From Streptacidiphilus melanogenes (lineage in GTDB: Bacteria; Actinomycetota; Actinomycetes; Streptomycetales; Streptomycetaceae), in NCBI RefSeq assembly GCF_000787835.1, contig NZ_BBPP01000011.1, positions 1,151 through 65,150 on the forward strand: 64,000 bases of DNA, written 5' to 3'. Shown here in pieces: positions 36,886-44,787 of this stretch. Position 1 is the first letter of the stretch; each line of letters opens with the position of its first letter. The notes under the pieces are model-generated. The model saw only the letters and a list, made by a program, of their open reading frames with translations. It ran no database searches and was not told the DNA's origin. The translations under genes were made by a program, and so were the position numbers.

Positions 36886-36950
36886 CCGGAGCAACGGGAC
36901 GTCCCAGTGCCTCCCCGTTCCCGTCCCCGTCCGAGAGGCCCGCCGTACCC

Positions 36951-38186
36951 GTGCCCGATCCCCGCTTCAGCGTCCTGTCCGAGGACTTCGCCGCCGCTCC
37001 CCACCGGTACTTCGCCCGGCTGCGGGAGCAGTCGCCGGTGCACTACGAGCCGGCGGTCGACAGCTGGTTCGTCTCCCGCTACCCGGACGTGCGGCGGGTG
37101 CTGACCGACCATGAGGCGTTCACCACCGAGACCTTGCAGGTGCGCGCCGAGCCGGTGATGCGCGGACCGGTCCTGGCCCAGATGACCGGGGCAGAGCACA
37201 CGGCGAAGCGGAAGATCGTCGTGCGGGGCTTCACCGGGCAGGCGCTGCAGGACCAGACCCACGTCATCCGCGCCAATGCCGCGGAGGTCCTCGCGCCGCT
37301 GCTGTCGCAAGGGCGGATGGATCTCGTCAACGACTTCGGCAAGCCCTTCGCGGTCCGGGTGACCCTGGACGTGCTCGGCCTGGACAAGGAGGACTGGCGA
37401 CAGGTCAGCGCCTGGCTCGCCGGGGTCGGCGAGTTCATCACCAGCATCGCGCTCACCCCCGAGCGCCGCCGGCACTGCATGGACTGCGCCCTGGGTCTGG
37501 AGGCCTACCTCGTCCCCGTGATCGAACAGCGGCGCCGCCACCCCGGCGAGGACCTGATATCGCTGCTGAGCACGACCGAGTTCGACAGTGTCGCCATGAG
37601 CACCCGCGAGGTCACCGCGCTGATCATCAACGTGCTGGTGGCCGCCGTCGAGCCCGCCGACAAGACCCTCGGTCTCCTCTTCAAGCACCTGATCGACCAC
37701 CCCGAGCAGTTGGCGCAGGTCCAGCGCGACCCGGCGCTGCTGTCCGCGGCGATCGCCGAGACGCTGCGCTACACCCCGCCGGTGCAGCTCATCCCGCGCC
37801 TCGCGGAGCAGGAGGCCGTGTTCGACGGCGGCGTCGTGCCGGCGGGTGCCACCGTGTTCTGCATGATCGGCGCGGCCAACCGCGACCCCGAGGCGTTCAC
37901 CGCCCCGGACGCCTTCGACATCCACCGCCAGGACCTGGGCACCGCACGGTCGTTCACCGCCGCCGCCCAGCACCTTGCCTTCGGCACCGGACTGCACCAG
38001 TGCGTCGGCGCCGCCTTCGCCCGCGCCGAGATCGAGACCGTGGCCGCGCTGCTGCTCCCGCTGCTCGACCGGGTCCGCCACAGACCCGGCTCCGAGTACC
38101 GGGAGTCGGGCCTGTACACGCGTGGTCCGGTCGCCCTGCCACTGGATTTCACGCCGGCGCCCGACGCGGTCGCCGCCCACAGCTGA
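36951..38186 (+). CDS. cytochrome P450 with atypical I-helix
   Basis: A 411-residue bacterial P450: heme-ligand Cys351 in FGTGLHQCVGA, ExxR as ETLR at 270-273. The I-helix reads AAVEPADKT (231-239) instead of the usual AGxET/DT, so the oxygen-activating acid-alcohol pair is replaced by D-K-T. That suggests altered proton delivery or a non-hydroxylating reaction. The start is GTG 36951; GAGAGG is rather far upstream. No ferredoxin or reductase gene is adjacent. It is divergent from the exporter/carotenoid-oxygenase operon. Confidence 0.88.
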   Translation: MPDPRFSVLSEDFAAAPHRYFARLREQSPVHYEPAVDSWFVSRYPDVRRVLTDHEAFTTETLQVRAEPVMRGPVLAQMTGAEHTAKRKIVVRGFTGQALQDQTHVIRANAAEVLAPLLSQGRMDLVNDFGKPFAVRVTLDVLGLDKEDWRQVSAWLAGVGEFITSIALTPERRRHCMDCALGLEAYLVPVIEQRRRHPGEDLISLLSTTEFDSVAMSTREVTALIINVLVAAVEPADKTLGLLFKHLIDHPEQLAQVQRDPALLSAAIAETLRYTPPVQLIPRLAEQEAVFDGGVVPAGATVFCMIGAANRDPEAFTAPDAFDIHRQDLGTARSFTAAAQHLAFGTGLHQCVGAAFARAEIETVAALLLPLLDRVRHRPGSEYRESGLYTRGPVALPLDFTPAPDAVAAHS

Positions 38187-38199
38187 CGGCGCCCTGCCG

Positions 38200-38215
38200 C
38201 GTCCGCCCGGACGCC
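38200..38215 (+). terminator. short hairpin after P450
   Basis: GCGTCC and GGACGC enclose a 4-nt loop, with GCC/GGC pairing possible outside, just past the P450 stop. The stem is short, so termination may be partial and read-through to the STAND gene is possible. Confidence 0.4.
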
Positions 38216-38331
38216 TCGGCACCCCGGCCGCCCTTGGTTAGGATCAAGGCGGCGGGGGCGCCGGACCGGGAGCGTACCGCAGGTCCGGAGGGCACGACGC
38301 GGTGCCGGGACACGGGGAAGGGGAGGCCGTC

Positions 38332-40329
38332 ATGGCGTCCGTGGGAGAGAGACTGAGCAGCGCGCGCGTCCAGGCCTTCGTCGGCCGGGACGAGGAGCTC
38401 GAGCGCTTCGCCGACGCGTTGGCCGGTGAGGCCGACGCCCCCTTCGCGTTCTACGTGTTCGGACCGGGGGGCATCGGCAAGTCGACGCTGCTGCGGCGGC
38501 TCGCCGACCAGGCCCGCGCGGTCGGCCGCACGATCCTGGACCTGGACGGCCGCTTCGTCAGCCGGGACCCGGCCGACTTCGAACGCGAGGCCGCGCCGTT
38601 CCTGAAGACGCCCGGCACGGTGCTGTTCGTGGACTCCTTCGAGCACTGCCAGTGGCTGGAGAGCTGGCTGTGGCAGCGCTTCCTGCCACGCGCCGCCGAC
38701 GACACCCTGGTGGTCCTGGCGGGCCGGCTCGCCCCGCACCCGCAGTGGACCGCCGACCCCGCCTGGACGGAGATCCTCCACGTCCACGAACTGGAGCCGT
38801 TCTCCGAGGAGCAGGCCCGCAGCCTGCTGACCACCACCCAGGTCCTGCCCGGCCTGCGGGAGCGCATCCTGCGCTTCGCCGGAGGCAACCCGCTGGCGCT
38901 CTCGCTGGCGGCGGCCGCGGGCACGGCCGACTGGGGGCGGGAGGAGACCTGGGCGCCCTCGGCCGACATCCTGCGTCCCCTGCTGGCGGGCCTGATCGGC
39001 GAGGTGCCGACGGCGGCCCACCGGCGTGCCCTGGAGGTGGCCGCCCAGGCGTACTCGACGTCCGAGGAGCTGCTCACGGCGGTGCTGCCCGACCAGGACG
39101 CCCACCAGTTGTTCACCTGGCTGCGGGAGCTGCCCTTCATGGAGTCCACCCACCGGGGGCTCCACCCGCACGACGCCGCCCGCGAGACGTTGGCCGCCGA
39201 CCTGCGCTGGCGGGCCCCCAACGCGTTCGAGACGATGCGGCAGCGCCTGGCCGAGGAGTATCTGCGGCTGCTGCGCGAGGCGCCCGAGGAGCAGGTCTTC
39301 ACCGTCACCGACGAACTCTTCCACCTCTTCCGGGACGGTCGGATCGTCGCCCGCACCCGCACCTGGTCCCGCGAGGACGAGGTGCACGACCGGCCGCTGC
39401 ACCCCGACGACCTCGACACCGTGCTGCGCATGGCGGAGGAGACCGAGGGCCCCGCCTCCGCCGAACTGGTGCGCTACTGGGCCGAGCGCCAGCCGCAGGC
39501 CTTCAGCGTCTACCGCCTGGTGACGACGGGCCGGGTCGTCGCGTTCACCGCCCGACTCGCCCTGGCCGCCCCGCCCGACCCCGAGGACCTGGCCGCGGAC
39601 CCCGTGGTGGCGGCCGCGTGGGAGTACACCGAGACCGCCGGGCCGGTCCGGCCCGGCGAGCACATCGGCGTCAGCCGCTTCTCGGTCTACCCCGAGCGCT
39701 ACCAGGTGCCCTCCCGTGTCATCGACCTGAGCAGTTCCCGCGCCCAGGCGGAGTCCGCGCGCGCCCGGGGCCGCGCCTACGGCTTCGCCGTCTGGCGGGA
39801 CGCCGAGGCGTGGGCCGAGCGCGTGAAGGGCAGCCTCGCCGACACCGGTGCGCGCCCCCTGGTCGGCGGGGACAGCTACGGCGTGTTCGCCGTCGACTGG
39901 CGGCGGACCCCCGTCGAAACGTGGCTGCGCCACTTCATCTCGGCCACCGCCGTCCCGCCGTCCGGGCCGTCGGGCTTCTCGCGCGCCTCGTTCGACCAGG
40001 CCGTCCGTGAGGCCCTGGCTCACTGGCGCGACGCGGGCGCGTTCGCGGCCTGCGCCCTGATCCGCGCCCGCCTGGCCGCCGATCTGGCCGACCCTGTCCC
40101 GGAGCTGCGCGAGCTGCTGCGCCGCGCGGTGGACGGCCTCGCGGCCGACCCGCGCGGGGTGCGCGCCAAGGAGGCCCTGACGGCGGGTTACTTCTCCGGC
40201 GCGCCCACCCAGGAGGCCGCCGCCCGCCGCCTCGGCCTCCCGTACGGCACCTACCGCCGCCACCTGCGCCACGGCCTGGACCTGCTCTGCGAAGCCCTGT
40301 GGGAGCAGGAGCTGCACGGGTCCCGCTGA
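38332..40329 (+). CDS. STAND-type ATPase with C-terminal HTH
   Basis: ATG 38332 is set by GGGGAGG at 38319-38325. The 665-residue protein begins with VQAFVGRDEELERF, a Walker A GPGGIGKST (44-52) and a Walker B-like VLFVDSFEH (98-106), the P-loop layout of STAND/AAA regulators. A central region (about 380-550) resembles a GNAT-like fold. The C-terminus has a helix-turn-helix (QEAAARRLGLPYGTYRRHL). Such proteins act as ATP-controlled switches of transcription. It follows the P450 and may regulate the cluster. The effector is unknown. Confidence 0.75.
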   Translation: MASVGERLSSARVQAFVGRDEELERFADALAGEADAPFAFYVFGPGGIGKSTLLRRLADQARAVGRTILDLDGRFVSRDPADFEREAAPFLKTPGTVLFVDSFEHCQWLESWLWQRFLPRAADDTLVVLAGRLAPHPQWTADPAWTEILHVHELEPFSEEQARSLLTTTQVLPGLRERILRFAGGNPLALSLAAAAGTADWGREETWAPSADILRPLLAGLIGEVPTAAHRRALEVAAQAYSTSEELLTAVLPDQDAHQLFTWLRELPFMESTHRGLHPHDAARETLAADLRWRAPNAFETMRQRLAEEYLRLLREAPEEQVFTVTDELFHLFRDGRIVARTRTWSREDEVHDRPLHPDDLDTVLRMAEETEGPASAELVRYWAERQPQAFSVYRLVTTGRVVAFTARLALAAPPDPEDLAADPVVAAAWEYTETAGPVRPGEHIGVSRFSVYPERYQVPSRVIDLSSSRAQAESARARGRAYGFAVWRDAEAWAERVKGSLADTGARPLVGGDSYGVFAVDWRRTPVETWLRHFISATAVPPSGPSGFSRASFDQAVREALAHWRDAGAFAACALIRARLAADLADPVPELRELLRRAVDGLAADPRGVRAKEALTAGYFSGAPTQEAAARRLGLPYGTYRRHLRHGLDLLCEALWEQELHGSR

Positions 40330-40353
40330 CGGCGGGCCGAAGGGCCCGTCAGC
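40325..40353. terminator. bidirectional hairpin between convergent genes
   Basis: GCTGAC pairs with GTCAGC, and inside it GGGCC pairs with GGCCC around a short GAAG loop, with a small bulge. It spans the stops of the STAND gene and the convergent neprosin-like gene. Confidence 0.7.
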
Positions 40354-41173
40354 AGGGGCCGGTGCCGGGGCCCCCGAGGTGGAACGAGGTCGGGGTGATC
40401 CGCCCGGCGTCGTACAGGGCGGGGCTGGTGGCGGCGATGGTGAGCCGGGGGCGGTCGGCGGCGCCGAGCAGCCGGTAGCCGGATATCCAGCCGGAACCGT
40501 GAGCTGTGCCGAAGCGGCCGTCACCCATCTGCTCGCAGGTGCTGTCCGTGCCGTGGGCCACCTCGCCGAAGGCGGTGACCACCTGGGCCCGGGTGTAGGA
40601 GCCGCCCCACAGGGAGCCGGGGAAGTAGCCGACGGCCTGGGCGTCGTAGAACACCCACCAGTCGCCCGCGAGGTTCAGGATCGAGAACTGGGCGGTCGCT
40701 CCGGGGCGCAGGGCCATGCCCGCCTTCGCGGTGTGCGAGACCTGGACGAAACCGCAGCCGTTGTAGCAGCTCTCCGCGCCGTCCACCCAGTGGTAGACGA
40801 ACAGGTGCGGCAGCAGGTCGCCGTTGAGGCCGAGGTCGACGGTCCAGCCGATCTCGACGGTGGACTTCTGGTCGGTGGACTGCAGGGCCAGCTCCTGCAG
40901 CGAGTGCGCATCGGTGTCGCCGGCCTTGATCGCCGGCTCCGCCTGGAGCATCCGGATGGTGGCGCCCGCGGTGTCGGTGTTCTGACGCCCGGACACGTAG
41001 TCGTAGCAGGCGCCGAACCAACAGATCGGGCCGCTGCCGTTGACCAGCGGGGGCAGCCCGGGCGGGGTCGGCGCGGCGATGGCGGTGGGCGCGGCGGTGG
41101 GCGCCGCGGCGAGCAGGCCGAGCGCGGCGGCGAGCGCGGTGGCGCCGCTGACCAGGGCGTGACGAATGCGCAT
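40349..41173 (-). CDS. secreted neprosin-like prolyl endopeptidase
   Basis: A 274-residue protein with a signal peptide (ALVSGATALAAALGLLAAAP) and a neprosin (DUF239) domain. Visible features are VEIGWTVDLGLNGDLLPHLF, HWVDG, the paired cysteines of CYNGC, and a later FGEV, which could supply the two catalytic glutamates of this glutamic-peptidase family. Extra cysteines (ICWFGACYDY, near the end PGTGPC) suggest disulfides. It acts outside the cell on proline-containing peptides. It is divergent from an XRE-TPR regulator that probably controls it. Confidence 0.8.
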   Translation of the reverse strand: MRIRHALVSGATALAAALGLLAAAPTAAPTAIAAPTPPGLPPLVNGSGPICWFGACYDYVSGRQNTDTAGATIRMLQAEPAIKAGDTDAHSLQELALQSTDQKSTVEIGWTVDLGLNGDLLPHLFVYHWVDGAESCYNGCGFVQVSHTAKAGMALRPGATAQFSILNLAGDWWVFYDAQAVGYFPGSLWGGSYTRAQVVTAFGEVAHGTDSTCEQMGDGRFGTAHGSGWISGYRLLGAADRPRLTIAATSPALYDAGRITPTSFHLGGPGTGPC

Positions 41174-41245
41174 GGGGTCCCGTTCCGGTGCGAGGAGGAG
41201 GGGTGGGGAAGGAGGGCGGAGAGGAGTGCGGTGTGCGAGCATGAC

Positions 41246-41285
41246 GTAAGCAGTGCTGTAAGTGTGATTAAGTGTCAGACTTACA
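41246..41285. promoter_or_regulatory. TAAGTGT direct repeats within a dyad
   Basis: TAAGTGT lies at 41259-41265 and 41269-41275, 10 bp apart. TGTAAGT (41257) and ACTTACA (41279-41285) form an outer inverted repeat, and GTAAG recurs at 41246. This AT-rich patch lies between the divergent peptidase and XRE regulator genes and is the probable binding site of the regulator. Confidence 0.6.
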
Positions 41286-41338
41286 TCGGCGGCCAAGCTA
41301 GTGCCGCCGCCTCGTTCCGGCAAGAGCCCCTGCGGCCG

Positions 41339-41344
41339 TAGCCT
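41339..41344 (+). promoter_or_regulatory. -10 hexamer TAGCCT of XRE gene
   Basis: TAGCCT ends eight bases before GTG 41353, with no ribosome site, so a leaderless mRNA is expected. Confidence 0.5.
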
Positions 41345-41352
41345 CTGCGGAT

Positions 41353-42705
41353 GTGACACGAGTGAACGAGCCGACCGATCGGCAGGCCCTCGGCCGCCGG
41401 GTGCTCCGGCTGCGCACCGAGCGCGGCCTGACCCAGCGCGCCCTGGCCGAGCCGGACTACACCCCCGCCTACATCTCCACGCTGGAAGCCGGCAAGGTGC
41501 GTCCCTCCGAGACCGCGCTGCGCTACCTGGCCGACCGGCTCGAGGTGAGCTACGAGCTGCTGGCCACCGGTCGCCCCCCGCAGCTGGCCGGCGAGTTGGG
41601 GCTGCGGCTGTCCGAAGCTCGCCAACTGCTCTGCGCCGGCGAGTCGGCGCGGGCGGTCGAGGAGTTCCGGGTGCTCGCCGCCGAGGCCGAGCGCCACGGC
41701 CTCGCCGAACGGCAGGCGGCGGCGCTGCTGGGCATCGGCGACTGCGCCCTGGATCTCGGGGAGCTGGACCTGGCCATCGAGTCCTTCGAACGCTCCGAGG
41801 TGCTGCTTCGGGACGCGCCGCTGCCGCAGCGGGTGCCGGCCCTGCGCGGGCGGGCCGTCGCCCACCTGCTGGCCGGCGACCTCCGCTACAGCTGCTACCT
41901 GCTGGAGAGCGCGATCGACCGGCTCAACACCGACGGCCTGGCCGACCCCCACGCCCTGCTGCTGCTCTACTCCGCGGTGATCGCCCCCTACATGGACCTC
42001 GGTGCGCACCGACGCGCCGCCCGGGCCGCCGATCTCGCGCTCGCGCTGGCTCCCCAGGTCGACGACCCCGCGCTGGTGGCACGGCTGCACCGCGGGGTGG
42101 CCCGTACCCTGCTGGCCGAGGGCCGGGCCGCCGAGGCCGAGGCGTCACTGACCAGGGCCGAGGAGCTCTACCGGCACCTGCGGATCGGCACCGAGCTGGC
42201 CCACTGCCACTGGATGCGCGGCTACCTCCGCGCCCAGGACGGCGACCTGCTCACGGCCGAGCGCGAACTGCGGCTCGCCCGCGAGCTGCTGGCCCGCGGT
42301 CAGCCCACCCTCTACACCCAGCAGATCGACGTCGAGCTCGCCGACGTGCTGCGCCGCGCGGGCCGCCCGGAGGAGGCCTCCGCGCTGCTGACGGATCTGG
42401 TCGACGCGCTGGGCCCCGGCCGGGGCGCGGTGCACGCCGGTGCGGCGCACCGACTCCTGGGCCGGATCGCCGAGCAGCGCGGCGACGCGACGGCAGCCGA
42501 GGAGCACTACCGGGCCGCGCTCGCCCTGCTGGTCGACACCAGCGCCGCCGCCGACCTGGCCGACCTCTGTCGGCTGCTCGGCGATCTGCTGCGCCGCAGC
42601 GGACGGCTGGAGGAGGCACTGGACACCTACCGCGACGGCCTGCGGCACCGGGCCGCACCGGGCACCACCACCCTCGGCCCGGCCCCGGCAGGGCCGCCCC
42701 TCTGA
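41353..42705 (+). CDS. XRE-family regulator with TPR domain
   Basis: A 450-residue protein with an N-terminal HTH_3 domain (about 12-66: LRLRTERGLTQRALAEPDYT, then YISTLEAGKVRPSETALRYL). The rest is a helical solenoid of tetratricopeptide repeats (about 80-435). Such HTH-TPR proteins bind a peptide or partner protein in the TPR groove, as in the RRNPP group and Streptomyces XRE-TPR regulators. It is flanked by a secreted peptidase and a secreted small protein, which suggests extracellular signalling. Confidence 0.88.
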   Translation: MTRVNEPTDRQALGRRVLRLRTERGLTQRALAEPDYTPAYISTLEAGKVRPSETALRYLADRLEVSYELLATGRPPQLAGELGLRLSEARQLLCAGESARAVEEFRVLAAEAERHGLAERQAAALLGIGDCALDLGELDLAIESFERSEVLLRDAPLPQRVPALRGRAVAHLLAGDLRYSCYLLESAIDRLNTDGLADPHALLLLYSAVIAPYMDLGAHRRAARAADLALALAPQVDDPALVARLHRGVARTLLAEGRAAEAEASLTRAEELYRHLRIGTELAHCHWMRGYLRAQDGDLLTAERELRLARELLARGQPTLYTQQIDVELADVLRRAGRPEEASALLTDLVDALGPGRGAVHAGAAHRLLGRIAEQRGDATAAEEHYRAALALLVDTSAAADLADLCRLLGDLLRRSGRLEEALDTYRDGLRHRAAPGTTTLGPAPAGPPL

Positions 42706-42839
42706 CGGACGACGCAGCTTCAGCAGCCCGGCCGCTCCCGCCGTTCGGGGGAAAAGAAGGGGACGGAATGCGGGACGCGGCTCACCTGAACGGGAATTCC
42801 CCTGCCGTCTGGTACGGATTATCCGGCTTGGTGCGCTCT

Positions 42840-42853
42840 TGTCACAGGTGACA
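42840..42853. promoter_or_regulatory. palindrome TGTCAC-AG-GTGACA
   Basis: A 6-2-6 inverted repeat immediately before the AAGGAG ribosome site of the secreted-protein gene. It would overlap the transcript start or leader and so could be an operator. Confidence 0.45.
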
Positions 42854-42865
42854 GAAGGAGAGACC

Positions 42866-43534
42866 TTGGGCTGGAAACTCACACGGCGGGCTACGGCGAC
42901 GGCGCTTGCCGGAGCCATCGCCGTCGTCTCGGCTCTCCTTGCGCCGGCTCATGCCGACACCCGGCACAGCCGGCACGCACCCCTTCCCCCGCGCCTCCCA
43001 CGGGACTTCCGCGGGAAGGGCACGTACATCGTCCCGGATCTGGGCATCACCGTGCCGTTCAGCTGGGAGGGGAGGAACGGCGACAGCCAAATGGTCGCCG
43101 GAGGCCCGGGGTATCCGATCTGGTTCACCAACCTGATCTACCACGGCAAGCTCTACACGCTCACGTACAAATGGCCCGGCCTGACCGAGCATCCCTGCTC
43201 TCAGATCCCCGGATTCGACCTGGACCAGTTGAACCAGGCGCTCGGCGGCGCGCGGTTCGTCGGGCGGGAGGTCCTCCAGGGGAAACCGGACCGGTATGTG
43301 AACCACTGGCGGGTCGGAGTCGTCCTACCGAAACTGCCTCCGGGGAACTTCCTGCGGCTTCCCCTCGCCCTGGGTGACGTCTACGTCGACCAGAACGACC
43401 GGGGTACGTTCTGGCAGGTGCTGCAGTTCGGCGTCCAGAACCTCTTCGACCCCGAGCTGGACGAGTGGCTGGTGATGCGCACCTTCGAGCACAAGCCCGG
43501 CACGGTGACGCTCCCCAGCAGCTGCGCAGCCTGA
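42866..43534 (+). CDS. secreted protein of unknown family
   Basis: The start is TTG 42866, since AAGGAG at 42855-42860 sits at the right distance; an upstream in-frame GTG has none. The 222-residue product has a signal peptide (TALAGAIAVVSALLAPAHA) and a mature domain of mainly beta strands, rich in Trp, Pro and Tyr (YIVPDLGITVPFSWEGRNGD). Only two cysteines remain (HPCSQ and near the C-terminus), which may pair. I do not recognise it. It follows the XRE-TPR regulator in the same direction across 160 bp. Confidence 0.75.
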   Translation: MGWKLTRRATATALAGAIAVVSALLAPAHADTRHSRHAPLPPRLPRDFRGKGTYIVPDLGITVPFSWEGRNGDSQMVAGGPGYPIWFTNLIYHGKLYTLTYKWPGLTEHPCSQIPGFDLDQLNQALGGARFVGREVLQGKPDRYVNHWRVGVVLPKLPPGNFLRLPLALGDVYVDQNDRGTFWQVLQFGVQNLFDPELDEWLVMRTFEHKPGTVTLPSSCAA

Positions 43535-43553
43535 ATCCGCACCAACTGATCAC

Positions 43554-43559
43554 TACACT
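43554..43559 (+). promoter_or_regulatory. -10 hexamer TACACT, leaderless start
   Basis: TACACT ends six bases before GTG 43566 and there is no Shine-Dalgarno sequence, so the transcript should begin at the start codon. Confidence 0.6.
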
Positions 43560-43565
43560 GCGCCC

Positions 43566-44492
43566 GTGGACACCGACACCGCGGGGCGACGAAGGCAGGC
43601 GCGGGCGAGCCTGGACGGGCTGGTGCTGGGGGACGCGTTCGGCGACAGCTGGTTCCTCCGCTCCGACGAGCCCGCCGAGGAGCTTCTCGCAGCCCGACGG
43701 CCGCGCCCCGCGCCGTGGTTGTGGACGGACGACTCGGCGATGGCCTTCGTCCTCTTCGCCCACCTGACGCAGCACGGCGAGGTGCGCCCCGACCTGCTCG
43801 CCGGGGACTTCGCCGCGCGGTACGCGAGCGATCCCGACCGGGGTTACGGCCCGTCCATGCACAACGTGCTGCGGCGGATCGGCGAGGGCGAGGACTGGCG
43901 GGTCGTCACCACCGGCCACTTCGGCGGGCAGGGCTCCTTCGGGAACGGCGCCGCGATGCGGGTCGCGCCGCTCGGCGCCTGGTTCGGCGCCGACCTGGCC
44001 GCCGTGGTCGAGCAGGCGCGGCTCTCGGCACTGATCACGCACGCGCACCCCGAGGCCGTCGCCGGTGCGGTCGCGGTGGCGGTCGCTGCCGCCCTGGCCG
44101 CCTCCGGGGCCGGGCGGGCGGTTCCGGTGCGCTCCGAGTTCCTGCGGGAGGTGGCCGGCCACGTCCCGTCGAGCGACGTCCGCTCCGGGCTGCTGACGGC
44201 GGCGGGCTTCCCGGACGGTACGTCGGTGCGTCATGCCGCGTCCGTGCTGGGCTCGGGGACGCACCTCTCCGCTCCGGACACCGTCCCCTTCGCGCTGTGG
44301 AGCGCCGCGGGCGGCCTGGACGATCTGCCCGAGACGCTGTGGCGGACCGTCGCCGGGTGGGGCGACCGGGACACGACCTGCGCGATCGCCGGCGGAGTCG
44401 TGGCGGCCCGCGCCGGCACGGGCGGCGTCCCTGGCGCGTGGCGTCAGGCGTGCGAACCGATCCCCGGCTGGAGCGGCTGGACGCTCTTGTGA
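43566..44492 (+). CDS. ADP-ribosylglycohydrolase family protein
   Basis: A 308-residue ARH/DraG-type enzyme. The metal-binding signatures are WTDDSAMA (T54, D55, D56) near the N-terminus and GDRDTTCAIAGG (266-277) near the C-terminus, with NGAAMRVAPLG between. It should remove ADP-ribose from a protein, nucleic acid or small molecule using two Mg2+ ions. No ADP-ribosyltransferase is in the window. No signal peptide. Confidence 0.88.
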   Translation: MDTDTAGRRRQARASLDGLVLGDAFGDSWFLRSDEPAEELLAARRPRPAPWLWTDDSAMAFVLFAHLTQHGEVRPDLLAGDFAARYASDPDRGYGPSMHNVLRRIGEGEDWRVVTTGHFGGQGSFGNGAAMRVAPLGAWFGADLAAVVEQARLSALITHAHPEAVAGAVAVAVAAALAASGAGRAVPVRSEFLREVAGHVPSSDVRSGLLTAAGFPDGTSVRHAASVLGSGTHLSAPDTVPFALWSAAGGLDDLPETLWRTVAGWGDRDTTCAIAGGVVAARAGTGGVPGAWRQACEPIPGWSGWTLL

Positions 44493-44564
44493 GGCCCGGT
44501 CGCCCAGGGCCGGCCGCCGGCTGGAAGGCCCACAGCCGGCCCCGGCGCACCCGGGTGGGCGCGG

Positions 44565-44750
44565 CTACGTGCCGTTCGGGTCCCAGCTCTCCGCGCCCGG
44601 CTCGTGGCCGAGGGCGGACGGCATGCCCGCGAGCTCGTGGAGCGCGGAGGTGCCGGCGAGCCTGTAGAGGACGGGGTCGGGCCGGGCGGGCGGCTGCGGC
44701 GGGAACAGGCCGTTCCGGTACGGGAGGTTCCTCTCGGCTCGACGCGGCAT
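44565..44750 (-). CDS. possible small protein, 61 aa
   Basis: A 61-residue frame with protein-like composition (NLPYRNGLFPPQPP, then a helical DPVLYRLAGTSALHELAG). It is divergent from the lactonase gene across 37 bp. No ribosome site or clear -10 supports ATG 44750. Function unknown. Confidence 0.4.
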   Translation of the reverse strand: MPRRAERNLPYRNGLFPPQPPARPDPVLYRLAGTSALHELAGMPSALGHEPGAESWDPNGT

Positions 44751-44787
44751 GCGAAGATCGGGGAGTCGACCCGAGGAGAACGTCAGC

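Noticed and set aside
38302-38331. Upstream GTG start for the STAND ATPase
   Set aside because: GGGGAGG is correctly spaced only for ATG 38332.
33347-40329. Full carotenoid biosynthetic cluster
   Set aside because: No phytoene synthase, desaturase, cyclase or prenyl synthase is present; only a cleavage/oxidation/export set is seen.
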